Assembly: GCA_903898755.1 (NCBI GenBank)
Contig: CAIUGT010000008.1
Coordinates: 1-64,000, forward strand
Origin: an uncultured bacterium
GTDB taxonomy: Bacteria; Planctomycetota; Phycisphaerae; Phycisphaerales; SM1A02
Direction of reading: 5' to 3'
Length of the DNA: 64,000 nt
In this document: in pieces, positions 34,351 through 42,584 of the stretch
How the letters are laid out: each line of letters begins with the position of its first letter
Position numbering within the stretch: position 1 is the first letter of the stretch
Made by a program: the position numbers and the translations under genes
Notes under the pieces: generated by a model
Database searches by the model: none
What the model was told of the DNA's origin: nothing
Seen by the model: only the letters and a program-made list of their open reading frames with translations

Positions 34351-35120
34351 TGCCAGGTTTTCCACGGGGCTTTGCCTGAAGCCCATAGTTCCTCAAGTTG
34401 CGTTTTGTCGCGCAAGGTGTCCATGGGTTGCCAAAAACCAGAGTGTTGGAAAGATTGCAATTGACCATCGGTTGCAAGTTTGGTGAGTGGGTGACCTTCC
34501 CAACTTGTTTGATCATCCTGAATCAAGTCAATGCATTTTGGTGACAGCACAAAAAATCCGCCGTTGATAAGACCGCCATCGCCGCGTGGTTTCTCGGTGA
34601 ATCCTTCGACATTTGTCCCCTGTAATTGCAGCGCGCCGTAGCGACCAGGAGGTTGCACCGCCAAAACTGTCGCTAATTTTCCGTGCGATTTATGAAAGGC
34701 AAGTTCCTTGGTGATATCGACATTCGCAACACCGTCGCCATAGGTGAAAAAGAATGCATCTTCGTTTTTGACGTATTCAGCCACTCGTTTCAGGCGACCG
34801 CCCGTGAGCGTGTCTTCACCCGTATCGACAAGCGTCACGCGCCAAGGTTCCGACTTCTGCTGGTGCACTTCCATCTTGTTGTGCTCCATGTCAAATGTCA
34901 CATCCGACATATGCAGAAAATAGTTGGCGAAGTATTCCTTAATGATGTAGCCGCGGTAGCCGCAGCAAATCACAAAGTCGTTCACTCCGTGAGCGGAATA
35001 CATCTTCATGATGTGCCACAGAATGGGGCGCCCACCAATTTCGATCATGGGCTTTGGTTTGAGATGGGTTTCCTCGGAAATTCGAGTTCCAAGACCACCT
35101 GCGAGTATGACGGCTTTCAT
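34347..35120 (-). CDS. rfbF: Glucose-1-phosphate cytidylyltransferase
   Basis: A 257-residue nucleotidyltransferase that makes CDP-glucose from CTP and glucose 1-phosphate. MKAVILAGGLGTRISEET is the nucleotide loop, KPKPMIEIGGRPILWHIM the sugar-phosphate region, and FFTYGDGVANVDI contains the metal-binding Asp. All are typical for RfbF. It is the first gene of the minus-strand operon; its start is 84 bp from the divergent GT2 gene at 35205. Confidence 0.95.
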   Translation of the reverse strand: MKAVILAGGLGTRISEETHLKPKPMIEIGGRPILWHIMKMYSAHGVNDFVICCGYRGYIIKEYFANYFLHMSDVTFDMEHNKMEVHQQKSEPWRVTLVDTGEDTLTGGRLKRVAEYVKNEDAFFFTYGDGVANVDITKELAFHKSHGKLATVLAVQPPGRYGALQLQGTNVEGFTEKPRGDGGLINGGFFVLSPKCIDLIQDDQTSWEGHPLTKLATDGQLQSFQHSGFWQPMDTLRDKTQLEELWASGKAPWKTWQ

Positions 35121-35204
35121 AGGTATTTTCTCGATATGTCGACTTTTTGATGATATACAATTTCACCCGATGACGAAGATGCTGAACGATAAGGATTGGA
35201 CGTC

Positions 35205-35984
35205 GTGTTGATCACGGTTCTTCTGGCAACTTACAATTGGCCGCAAGCACTTTCATTGAGTTTGCAGTCCTTGCGTACGCAGACTGATTTGGATTTTGAG
35301 ATTGTCATCGTGGATGATGGCTCCAGTGAGGAGACTCGTCGCAATATCTCTGAATTTCAAAAAGATTTTCCAGTGCCGATCCACCATATTTGGCAGGAAG
35401 ATCTAGGGTTTCGTAAAGGCCGAATTTTGAATCAAGGAATTGCCAAGGCACAAGGTGATTACCTTGTCTTTTTAGATGGCGATTGCATTGCGCAGCCTGA
35501 TTTCATTGCGCAGCACCGTCACTTGGCGGCGCCGAAACACTTGGTAACGGGAAGTCGAATTTTGTGCGATCAAAAATTGACAAATACTTTGATTGCAACG
35601 GGCCAATGGCAAGGTTGGTCTATTTTGCGGGTTTTGCAATGGCGTCTTCACCGCAAGATCAACAAGTGTCTTCCTATTTTTATCAAAGTTCCCGACAATC
35701 TATGGCGTGTGTATACAAAATTTGTATGGCGACGCATCAAAGGTTGCAACATGGCCTGTTGGAAAAGTGATGCGCTAGCCATTGGCGGTTTCGACGAGCA
35801 GTTGGTTGGATGGGGACATGAGGATGCTGACTTTGTGTTCCGTTTGCAAAAGCACCGAAACATTTTTAGAAAATCGGGTGCGTTTGCTACAGAAATATTA
35901 CATTTGTGGCACCCACAAGGCGATCGTGCGCAGGCCGAAAACAACGCAGCAGTCGTTCGAGCTAAGATTTTGGCCAAAGGCTGA
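35205..35984 (+). CDS. Family 2 glycosyltransferase with galactosyltransferase-like C-terminus
   Basis: About 259 residues. N-terminal ITVLLATYNWPQALSLSLQSL and VIVDDGSSEETRRN, a metal site FLDGDC, then a C-terminal KGCNMACWKSDALAIGGFDEQLVGWGHEDADFVFRL, the Glyco_transf_7C motif. This pair of domains is seen in capsule and LPS glycosyltransferases. GTG at 35205 has an AAGGA nine bases upstream; TTG 35196 and TTG 35208 are alternatives. Divergent from rfbF. Confidence 0.85.
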   Translation: MLITVLLATYNWPQALSLSLQSLRTQTDLDFEIVIVDDGSSEETRRNISEFQKDFPVPIHHIWQEDLGFRKGRILNQGIAKAQGDYLVFLDGDCIAQPDFIAQHRHLAAPKHLVTGSRILCDQKLTNTLIATGQWQGWSILRVLQWRLHRKINKCLPIFIKVPDNLWRVYTKFVWRRIKGCNMACWKSDALAIGGFDEQLVGWGHEDADFVFRLQKHRNIFRKSGAFATEILHLWHPQGDRAQAENNAAVVRAKILAKG

Positions 35985-36076
35985 TATGCTGCCAAATCTC
36001 GAATTCTTTCATACATAACCAATTTAAAAGTATTTTGAAGCCCTGACGCAAACGTGTCTTCGAAACATCAATATTT

Positions 36077-37039
36077 ATGATTTATATTTTAGGAAATTAT
36101 AGAAAAAATTCGAGATTGCTTTATTTTTTTGTAAATATCCTGCGTTTGGGTATTCCAGGTTTTTTATACCGAATGCGCCGAATGTGGTTGCTCAGTCGGT
36201 GCAAGGGCGAAGCTGCGCGGCGGTTGCAATTACGCGCGGATTACTACTGTAAGTTGGATCAATTGACTCAACTCAGTCCCTCCGCAAAACCATTTCGTTT
36301 TAGAATATTCACCGAGCATTCTCGAAACTATCAATTCGATCTGGGTCAGTACATGCGATATTGGAAGAGGAATTACCCTATTCAGTACCGCTTTAATGAT
36401 GACACGCATTTGGCTGAATTTCCAATATTTACGAAGGCAAGGGTGATTGAAGGGGATGTTCGAAATTTAGTGGTCATGAATATGGATAAGGTTCGGCACT
36501 TTGACTTTGTTCATGATCGAACTCCATATCAATCTAAAAATAATCTGGCTGTGTGGCGCGGTCCGGCCTATCAGCCTTGGCGGGTTGAATTTTTAAATAG
36601 GTGGTTTGGTCATCCAAGGTGTGATATTGGCCGCACTGATAAAAATTTAGATGGGATTCATCAGCGTAAACAGTGGCTCACAGTCGCGGATCAATTAAAA
36701 AGCAAGTTTGTTGTTTCGATTGAAGGTGGTGATGTCGCCACAAATCTCAAATGGATCATGTCGTCTAATTCATTGTGTTTTATGACGCGTCCAACCAAGG
36801 AGACTTGGTTTATGGAGGGGCTACTGAAGCCGAATTATCACTATGTGATGCTGAAAAATGACTACTCGGATTTGCTTGAAAAGATGGATTATTACTTGGC
36901 GCATGAAGACGAGGCGTTGGCAATTATTGATAACGCGCATAAGTGGGTGGCTCAGTTTCAAAACCCGCGTGATGAGGAAATAGTTTCGCTGCTGGTGTTG
37001 CAAAAATATTTCCAAATGACCGGCAGTCTTAAAACATAA
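36077..37039 (+). CDS. Family 90 glycosyltransferase (LpsA/CAP10-like)
   Basis: A 320-residue protein. The diagnostic stretch is near the C-terminus: VVSIEGGDVATNLKWIMSSNSLCFMTRP followed by WFMEGLLKPNYHYVMLKNDYSDLLEKM, as in LpsA-type GT90 enzymes that add hexose or xylose to LPS or capsule. The gene is visibly more A+T-rich than its neighbours (many AAA, TTT and ATT codons), a sign of transfer. It ends four bases before a hairpin terminator and converges with the H-NS-like gene. Confidence 0.8.
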   Translation: MIYILGNYRKNSRLLYFFVNILRLGIPGFLYRMRRMWLLSRCKGEAARRLQLRADYYCKLDQLTQLSPSAKPFRFRIFTEHSRNYQFDLGQYMRYWKRNYPIQYRFNDDTHLAEFPIFTKARVIEGDVRNLVVMNMDKVRHFDFVHDRTPYQSKNNLAVWRGPAYQPWRVEFLNRWFGHPRCDIGRTDKNLDGIHQRKQWLTVADQLKSKFVVSIEGGDVATNLKWIMSSNSLCFMTRPTKETWFMEGLLKPNYHYVMLKNDYSDLLEKMDYYLAHEDEALAIIDNAHKWVAQFQNPRDEEIVSLLVLQKYFQMTGSLKT

Positions 37040-37042
37040 AAA

Positions 37043-37069
37043 AATCAGCCACCCCAAAGGTGGCTGATT
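37043..37069. terminator. Bidirectional Rho-independent terminator
   Basis: AATCAGCCACC (37043-37053) and GGTGGCTGATT (37059-37069) form a perfect 11-bp stem with a 5-nt loop. A-rich sequence precedes it and a T-rich run lies a little further downstream, so it can end both the GT90 message and the opposing H-NS-like message. Confidence 0.85.
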
Positions 37070-37090
37070 ATGTAAACATTATTTCGTTTT

Positions 37091-37483
37091 TTACTTGATC
37101 AAAAACGAATCGCGCTTCTTGCCAGCTTTGATCTCGTCGGCCATCCAACGTGGAGTCTTGCCACGACCTGACCAGGTCGCTCCGCTCTTGGCATGCTTGT
37201 ACTTTGGCTTCACAACGCTTCGCTTGTCTTTGCCCGCGCTCTTTGCTGGGGTCTTTGCAGCCTTTGTCTTGCCTGCTGCAGCCTTGCTGTCGCTTATGGA
37301 CTTGCGGGCGCTTGCATAGGCCGCAACACCAGCCGCGCCTAAATCATGCAGGCTGAGTTGGTATTCCGCCATTTTGCTTTGGATTGCCTTCTTCACATGG
37401 GCAATTTCTTCCTTGCGAATCTTGTTGGCGGTGGCTGTCATTTGCGCGATGTCATTCATGAGTTGTTTGTAGGATTTTTTCAT
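37091..37483 (-). CDS. H-NS family nucleoid-associated protein
   Basis: A 130-residue protein. The N-terminal half is a helical oligomerisation region, the middle a Lys/Ala-rich linker, and the C-terminus the H-NS DNA-binding domain with TWSGRGKTPRWM at 103-114, including the minor-groove hook GRG. H-NS proteins silence A+T-rich, often foreign, DNA. ATG 37483 is chosen over TTG 37492. The gene lies beside the A+T-rich glycan genes and its own upstream gap (37484-37635) is A+T-rich, with GAATAC and GTATTC arms at 37542-37574, so autoregulation is plausible. H-NS of this type is best known from proteobacteria. Confidence 0.85.
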   Translation of the reverse strand: MKKSYKQLMNDIAQMTATANKIRKEEIAHVKKAIQSKMAEYQLSLHDLGAAGVAAYASARKSISDSKAAAGKTKAAKTPAKSAGKDKRSVVKPKYKHAKSGATWSGRGKTPRWMADEIKAGKKRDSFLIK

Positions 37484-37635
37484 AGGGATCAAATATAGTG
37501 ATGGTATAAGACTATGTCAACTATTCTGCCAATATTTTTTTGAATACTGTATTTCGGAATATTGTGGGGTATTCATTCCTCAAGTGTTTATAACACTAAG
37601 CGAATTGTTCCTGCATTGACTAGGATGAAACAATA

Positions 37636-38589
37636 ATGCTGCATGTAAGCCTTCTTCTTGGAGCACTTCTTATATTTCAAGTTCCTGTTTCATCGGGATT
37701 TGTGGAAGAATCAGCCACTCTGACTACGCCATCGGGTGTAATACATGGAACAATTGATCTACCAAGCGGCACTGGACCCTTTCCGGTTGTCCTGATGATT
37801 GCGGGCTCTGGTCCCACTGACCGCGATGGCAATAGCGCCATGCTTGCGGGCAAGAATAATTCCCTGAAAATGCTGGCCCAGTCTTTGGCCACCGCCAATA
37901 TCGCATCGTTGCGTTTTGATAAGCGGGGCATTGCCGCGAGCGCCGCCGCAGGTCCCAAAGAAGCGGATCTTCGATTTGAAAACTATGTTGATGATGCCGC
38001 AGCATGGGTGGAGCAACTTCGACATGACAAACGTTTTTCAACTGTCACCATCATTGGTCATAGCGAAGGTGCGCTCATTGGCGCGATTGCGACAGCGCGA
38101 ATGCATCCAAACGCGTTCATTTCTGTTGCAGGAGTTGGGCGCTCCGCTGGCTTGGTTCTTCGTGAGCAAATGAATGGCAAGTTGCCTGCGCCACTCTTTC
38201 AAGCCAACGAAAAGATTTTGCGTGAGTTGGAAGCGGGTCGAACCACGGAAGACGTGCCTCCCGCTCTGAAATCGTTGTACCGCTCATCTGTGCAGCCATA
38301 TTTAATTTCTTGGTTTAAATATAATCCCTCAGAAATCGTGGCGTCTATCAAGGAGCCCATATTGATTTGCCAAGGCACCACTGATATTCAAGTTGCGGTT
38401 GAAGAGGCAGAGGCGCTGAAGAAAAACGCTTCGGCCGCCAAATTAGTCATCATTGAGGGCATGAATCACGTTCTTAAATCCGTTCCTGCTGACCCAGTGA
38501 AGCAGACTTCGTCATATACCGACCCAGCTTTACCGATTAACGCCGAGTTGATGAAAAACATCATCGAGTTCGTGCCGCGCGCGAAGTGA
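37636..38589 (+). CDS. Secreted alpha/beta hydrolase
   Basis: A 317-residue hydrolase with a short signal peptide. Visible elements: oxyanion strand VVLMIAGSGPTDRDGN, nucleophile elbow GHSEGA (Ser about 137), acid in ICQGTTDIQV and catalytic His in EGMNHVLK. This looks like the serine aminopeptidase S33 / dienelactone hydrolase-like esterases attached to or exported from the cell. Substrate unknown. The 3' end overlaps the convergent tag gene by 29 bp. Confidence 0.85.
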   Translation: MLHVSLLLGALLIFQVPVSSGFVEESATLTTPSGVIHGTIDLPSGTGPFPVVLMIAGSGPTDRDGNSAMLAGKNNSLKMLAQSLATANIASLRFDKRGIAASAAAGPKEADLRFENYVDDAAAWVEQLRHDKRFSTVTIIGHSEGALIGAIATARMHPNAFISVAGVGRSAGLVLREQMNGKLPAPLFQANEKILRELEAGRTTEDVPPALKSLYRSSVQPYLISWFKYNPSEIVASIKEPILICQGTTDIQVAVEEAEALKKNASAAKLVIIEGMNHVLKSVPADPVKQTSSYTDPALPINAELMKNIIEFVPRAK

Positions 38590-39178
38590 ATTGCACGCTT
38601 AATTTTTTTACCGCGGCATGTCGCGGGCACGAGACCAAATGGTCATTTGTCATGCCCACGGCTTGCATGAACGCATAGCAAATGGTCGGTCCGCAAAATT
38701 TGAATCCTGCTTTTTTGAGCGCCTTCGCCATGGCGCGGCTCTCTTCTGTTTCAGTTGGAATATCCTGCTTCTGTTTGAATCTATTTTGTTTGGTGCGATG
38801 GCTTGTGTGTTGCCACAGAAAATCTCGGAATGAGCCTTGGCCGCCCTCCATAATCTTTAGCCACGCCTTGGCATTGCCAATTGAGCTTTGAATTTTACTT
38901 TTACTGCGAATAATTCCTGCATTTCCAAGCAACCGTTTGACATCGCGCGCATCAAACTTGGCAATACGATTCGGATGAAAGTTGTGAAACGCTTTGCGAA
39001 ACGCCTCGCGCTTTTTCAAGATGGTGATCCAAGACAGTCCGGCTTGGAATCCATCGAGAACCAGTTTTTCAAATAACGCGCGGTCGTCAAGTTCAGGCAC
39101 GCCCCATTCCTTGTCGTGATATGCGACATATGTTGGATCAACTCCACACCACCAACATCGTTGCTTGAATTGCGCCAT
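38561..39178 (-). CDS. tag: DNA-3-methyladenine glycosylase I
   Basis: A 205-residue base-excision repair enzyme that removes 3-methyladenine. RCWWCGVDPTYVAYHDKEWG at the start and NDHLVSCPRH near the end supply the Cys and His zinc ligands, and FEKLVLDGFQAGLSWITILKKREAFRKAF is the conserved helix-hairpin region. The length fits Tag. A Lys/Gln-rich insertion (about residues 130-143) is slightly unusual. Stand-alone gene. Confidence 0.93.
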   Translation of the reverse strand: MAQFKQRCWWCGVDPTYVAYHDKEWGVPELDDRALFEKLVLDGFQAGLSWITILKKREAFRKAFHNFHPNRIAKFDARDVKRLLGNAGIIRSKSKIQSSIGNAKAWLKIMEGGQGSFRDFLWQHTSHRTKQNRFKQKQDIPTETEESRAMAKALKKAGFKFCGPTICYAFMQAVGMTNDHLVSCPRHAAVKKLSVQFTSRAARTR

Positions 39179-39285
39179 GAAATGCTCCGTTTCATTGAAA
39201 TGATATTTTGGTGGTATGAGTTTCTACTCAAGATTGAATTTGTATGCTTGAAATCCTGCGCACCGAATTTGCGCTCACTTGAAAT

Positions 39286-41934
39286 TTATTGCGTGTGCGC
39301 CACAATCATTGAATAGGGCGGCATTTCAAATTTGCCACTGGTTGTGCGCAATGTTTCTACGCCCGCATGTGTTGAATCAACAACGATTGCCCATGTTCCT
39401 GCAGGAAGATTCACGGATTGAACCTTGGGCTCTCCGTTGTAGGCAACAAAAATACTATTCCATGTGTCGCCTGCTTCTGCGCCGTTGATTAAGAATGAAA
39501 TTAAGCCCGCGTTGTCAAGAAACGTGATCGATTTGCGTATCAGGGCATCGTCGCTCATGCGAAATGCCACGTGGGCTTTGCGAAGAGCGATTAATCCACG
39601 GACATATTCAAACACGTCGCGATATTGCGCCTTTCTATTCCAGTCCAAGGCGTTGACTTCATCGCCAGAGTTGTAGGAATTATTGTTTCCGTTTTTGCTG
39701 CGGCAGAAATCACTGCCTTCATCAAGGAATGCAATTCCTTGGCTGGTCAACACAATGCCGAGTGAAAGTTGTTGCATCGCGCGCCGCGTGGGCTCGCTTT
39801 CCTTGGGGGCAACCTTGAGCAACTTGTCCCACAGAGTCAGATTGTCATGGGCGGAAACATAGTTCACGGTTTCAGTGGGTTCGCTGGTGAAGTCATCAAT
39901 GGCGCCAACAACCCCACGCTGAATGGCTGCTTTGTCTCCACCAGGTCCTGTTGCAAAGCCAATGGAATTGCCGTCTAAATCACCGCGAATGGCGTTTCGA
40001 ATATTGTCATTGAATACCGCCATGTGCATTCCTTTTTGCGCGCCCTTGCCAAAGTATGTTTCGCCACCACCCGTCCAGGGTTCTCCATACAACATGATGT
40101 CGGGTTTCATGGCGACCAGGCGATCGCAAATGGCGCGCACTGTTTGAGGGTGGGTCGTGCCTAACAAATCAAAACGAAATCCATCTACTTTGAAATGACT
40201 TTGCCAATACGCAAGGCTGTCCACGATGTACTTGCGCATCATTGGGCGCTCGTCCGCAATCGCATTACCAACGCCAGTGTCATTGATCAATCGGCCATCA
40301 TCGCTCACACGATGAAAGTAGTAGGGCACTGTTTGATCAAACGGAGATGTCGCGCCAGTGCTCGAAGTATGGTTGTAGACCACGTCAAGGATGACTCGAA
40401 TCTGATTGGCGTGCAATTCTTGAATCATGCGCTTGACGTCGCGTATGGGTTGCAACGGATCGCTGGCATTGCTTGCGTAGTTTGATTCAACAACATTGAA
40501 GAACGCGGTCCAGTAGCCCCAGTTGTATTCCTTGGCGCCGGCCGTGAAATCTTCAATTGGAAGTAGATGCACAGCGGTCACGCCAAGGTCTTGCAAGTGC
40601 GAAAGGCCGCTGCTGACTCCCTTGTTTTTGGCTGTATTTGCATGGGTAATCCCCAAATACGTTCCGCGTATTTCTGATGGGCAACTTGTATCAGCCACGG
40701 AAAAGTCACGCACGTGCACTTCATAAATAATTTCGTCCGTTGGTTGTTTCAGCAACGGCGCAGTAGTGGTATCCCAATCTTTGGGACTGAGTCGATTGAC
40801 ATCCGCTACGACAGAAAATGCGCCATCAGCCGTGGCCGCGAAGGTGTGAATGTCTGGAACTTCACGTCGCTCTCCATAACTATCAAATTGATATCGATAC
40901 AACTTGCCTTGAAGATCTCCAGGAACTTCCACACTCCATAACCCTTTCTCGCCTTGCTTCATTGCCAACTCTCGCGCCGATTTTGTTGAATCAATGCTGT
41001 CGTAGAAAAGAAGTTGCACGCCATGGCTGACGGGCGACCACGTTTGGAAAACAGTTTTTTCTGGCGTACAGATGGCGCCCAATGTGGCTTGGAGCGGGGT
41101 GAAGCGCTCTTGATCAAGAATATTGCGAGCGTAGATTGTGTTTGTTTGAGTGCCAGGAATTTCCAGCTGCAGCGAGGCGATGTTGGCGTCTGCGACTGGC
41201 TTCGTAAGTTGAATGGCGTACATGGCTCGCGAAGACAGTGATTTTTGAATTTGCACAAATGCCTTTATTTTGTGCTTGATTTCAACATTTCCACGTTGCG
41301 TCACCTGCGCCTTCTGGATCTGCTCCTTGGTCAGTGGGGCGGTGGTTGCCAGAGTGATCTCATTGTCCTTGTCTAGAAACGCGGCGAGCACGCGTACTGA
41401 AAGATCGATCTCGTTTGGATTTGTATACACGCGTTCATCGCCAGCCACCAGCCAAATTTCCTGCGCGTCGCCTGTGTCGAACGTGATGGTGCGGTCGTGA
41501 TCAATGTCCTTCTGTTCCCAATCGCCAAGACGAATAACAAACCCCGCGCTCTTGGGTTTTTCCTTGAACGGAATAACCGCGTAGTGGCCAAACGTGTCTT
41601 TGCCCGTGAATGAAAATGCAGCGCCTTCGCCACCCTCTGGCCAGCACCACGCGTTCCATCGATCATAATTTTTGTCAGCGCGCGCGTAATGCACAACCAG
41701 TAGGGCTTTCGCGGTGGCGTTCTTTGCCTTGAGTGATTGCGCGATACGCGGAGATGGAGTTACTTGCGCGGACTGCGCGGCTTTACTTGCTTTGTTGTTG
41801 AGCGCGCCGGCGTCGTAGGCGCTTGCGACATTGCCCACAAACAAAGCCGTTACGCAACAAATAAATGCGCGCACAACATTGCCATTGCGTGACAAGCGTC
41901 CGTTGAATATGCCGAAAGTTATTGTAGATTTCAC
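39286..41934 (-). CDS. pulA: Type I pullulanase
   Basis: An 882-residue secreted GH13 debranching enzyme that cleaves alpha-1,6 links in pullulan or glycogen. Order: signal peptide (to about residue 38), a pullulanase-associated carbohydrate module (LLVVHYARADKNYDRWNAWCW), a CBM48-like domain (HGVQLLFYDSID), then the catalytic barrel with YNWGYW, DVVYNH, GFRFDLLG (nucleophile Asp), YGEPWTG (acid/base Glu) and YVSAHDN. All four GH13 regions are intact. It is monocistronic, 62 bp upstream of the Rrf2 gene's stop on the same strand. Confidence 0.93.
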   Translation of the reverse strand: MKSTITFGIFNGRLSRNGNVVRAFICCVTALFVGNVASAYDAGALNNKASKAAQSAQVTPSPRIAQSLKAKNATAKALLVVHYARADKNYDRWNAWCWPEGGEGAAFSFTGKDTFGHYAVIPFKEKPKSAGFVIRLGDWEQKDIDHDRTITFDTGDAQEIWLVAGDERVYTNPNEIDLSVRVLAAFLDKDNEITLATTAPLTKEQIQKAQVTQRGNVEIKHKIKAFVQIQKSLSSRAMYAIQLTKPVADANIASLQLEIPGTQTNTIYARNILDQERFTPLQATLGAICTPEKTVFQTWSPVSHGVQLLFYDSIDSTKSARELAMKQGEKGLWSVEVPGDLQGKLYRYQFDSYGERREVPDIHTFAATADGAFSVVADVNRLSPKDWDTTTAPLLKQPTDEIIYEVHVRDFSVADTSCPSEIRGTYLGITHANTAKNKGVSSGLSHLQDLGVTAVHLLPIEDFTAGAKEYNWGYWTAFFNVVESNYASNASDPLQPIRDVKRMIQELHANQIRVILDVVYNHTSSTGATSPFDQTVPYYFHRVSDDGRLINDTGVGNAIADERPMMRKYIVDSLAYWQSHFKVDGFRFDLLGTTHPQTVRAICDRLVAMKPDIMLYGEPWTGGGETYFGKGAQKGMHMAVFNDNIRNAIRGDLDGNSIGFATGPGGDKAAIQRGVVGAIDDFTSEPTETVNYVSAHDNLTLWDKLLKVAPKESEPTRRAMQQLSLGIVLTSQGIAFLDEGSDFCRSKNGNNNSYNSGDEVNALDWNRKAQYRDVFEYVRGLIALRKAHVAFRMSDDALIRKSITFLDNAGLISFLINGAEAGDTWNSIFVAYNGEPKVQSVNLPAGTWAIVVDSTHAGVETLRTTSGKFEMPPYSMIVAHTQ

Positions 41935-41996
41935 CCTTCTACGTTACGAGAGACGGCAAATGAACTCAACCGAGCCACGCACAGACGGCGCCCGAA

Positions 41997-42494
41997 TTAA
42001 GAGCGGGAGCGTTTTGCCGCGCGGAAACTTTCACGCTTTGAAACGGTTGGGCGCGTTCCAGATGGAACAGGTCTGTGGCCAAGTTCTTGATACGCCACGC
42101 GAAATGGTTCAAGCGTGGTTTTGTCTAGGAAGACATCCAAGTGCTTTTGCACATCGACCAACTCTTGATGCATGGCGCAAGGAGCTCCAGCGCCGCAGAT
42201 ACCGCCACCAAACGGACAGTTCGTGCTGGGATCATTTCGCTCGAATAATTCAAAAATATCTCGAAGCGCAATTTGCTTGGGTGGCCGCGCAAGGGCATAC
42301 CCGCCACCAGGTCCACGTGATCCATCAACAATGCCAGCCTTGGAAAGCACGGAAAGAATTTTCGCAACCGAAGGAGGTTGTAAACCACGAGCTTCGGCAA
42401 TTTCCGCGGCGTTGAGCCGAGTCTTGCCGCCGTCAAAAACTTCAGCCAGACGACTGGCACAACCTATGGCGCATTCTGTTTGTTTTCCGTACAC
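41997..42494 (-). CDS. Rrf2-family transcriptional regulator with Fe-S-type cysteines
   Basis: With the GTG start at 42494 the protein has 165 residues and begins VYGKQTECAIGCASRLAEV, the usual Rrf2 N-terminus; an AGGAG five bases upstream decides this start over the longer frame from 42569. The winged helix (about 25-70) includes PPSVAKILSVLSKAGIV and GPGGGY. Cys93, Cys100, Cys106 and His109 have nearly the spacing of the IscR/NsrR Fe-S ligands, so it may sense iron-sulfur status, oxygen or nitric oxide. An inverted repeat at 42516-42533 lies between it and the divergent ChaN-like gene. Confidence 0.85.
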   Translation of the reverse strand: MYGKQTECAIGCASRLAEVFDGGKTRLNAAEIAEARGLQPPSVAKILSVLSKAGIVDGSRGPGGGYALARPPKQIALRDIFELFERNDPSTNCPFGGGICGAGAPCAMHQELVDVQKHLDVFLDKTTLEPFRVAYQELGHRPVPSGTRPTVSKRESFRAAKRSRS

Positions 42495-42515
42495 GTGATC
42501 TCCTAGGTGAATACT

Positions 42516-42533
42516 ATACAAACCGCTCTGTAT
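42516..42533. promoter_or_regulatory. Inverted repeat ATACA-N8-TGTAT, possible Rrf2 operator
   Basis: Short but perfect arms lie 22 bp upstream of the Rrf2 start in the shared divergent region with the ChaN-like lipoprotein gene. Rrf2 regulators commonly repress their own promoter through such sites; the arms are only five bases, so the evidence is modest. Confidence 0.35.
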
Positions 42534-42584
42534 TTCGTGAGCATGACGTGTGCTAGTCCCTGTATTCAAATGAAATGATCATTG

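Noticed and set aside
37542-37574. GAATAC/GTATTC arms upstream of the H-NS-like gene as a defined operator
   Set aside because: Arms are only six bases with a 21-nt spacer in A+T-rich DNA; kept only as a remark in the gene entry.
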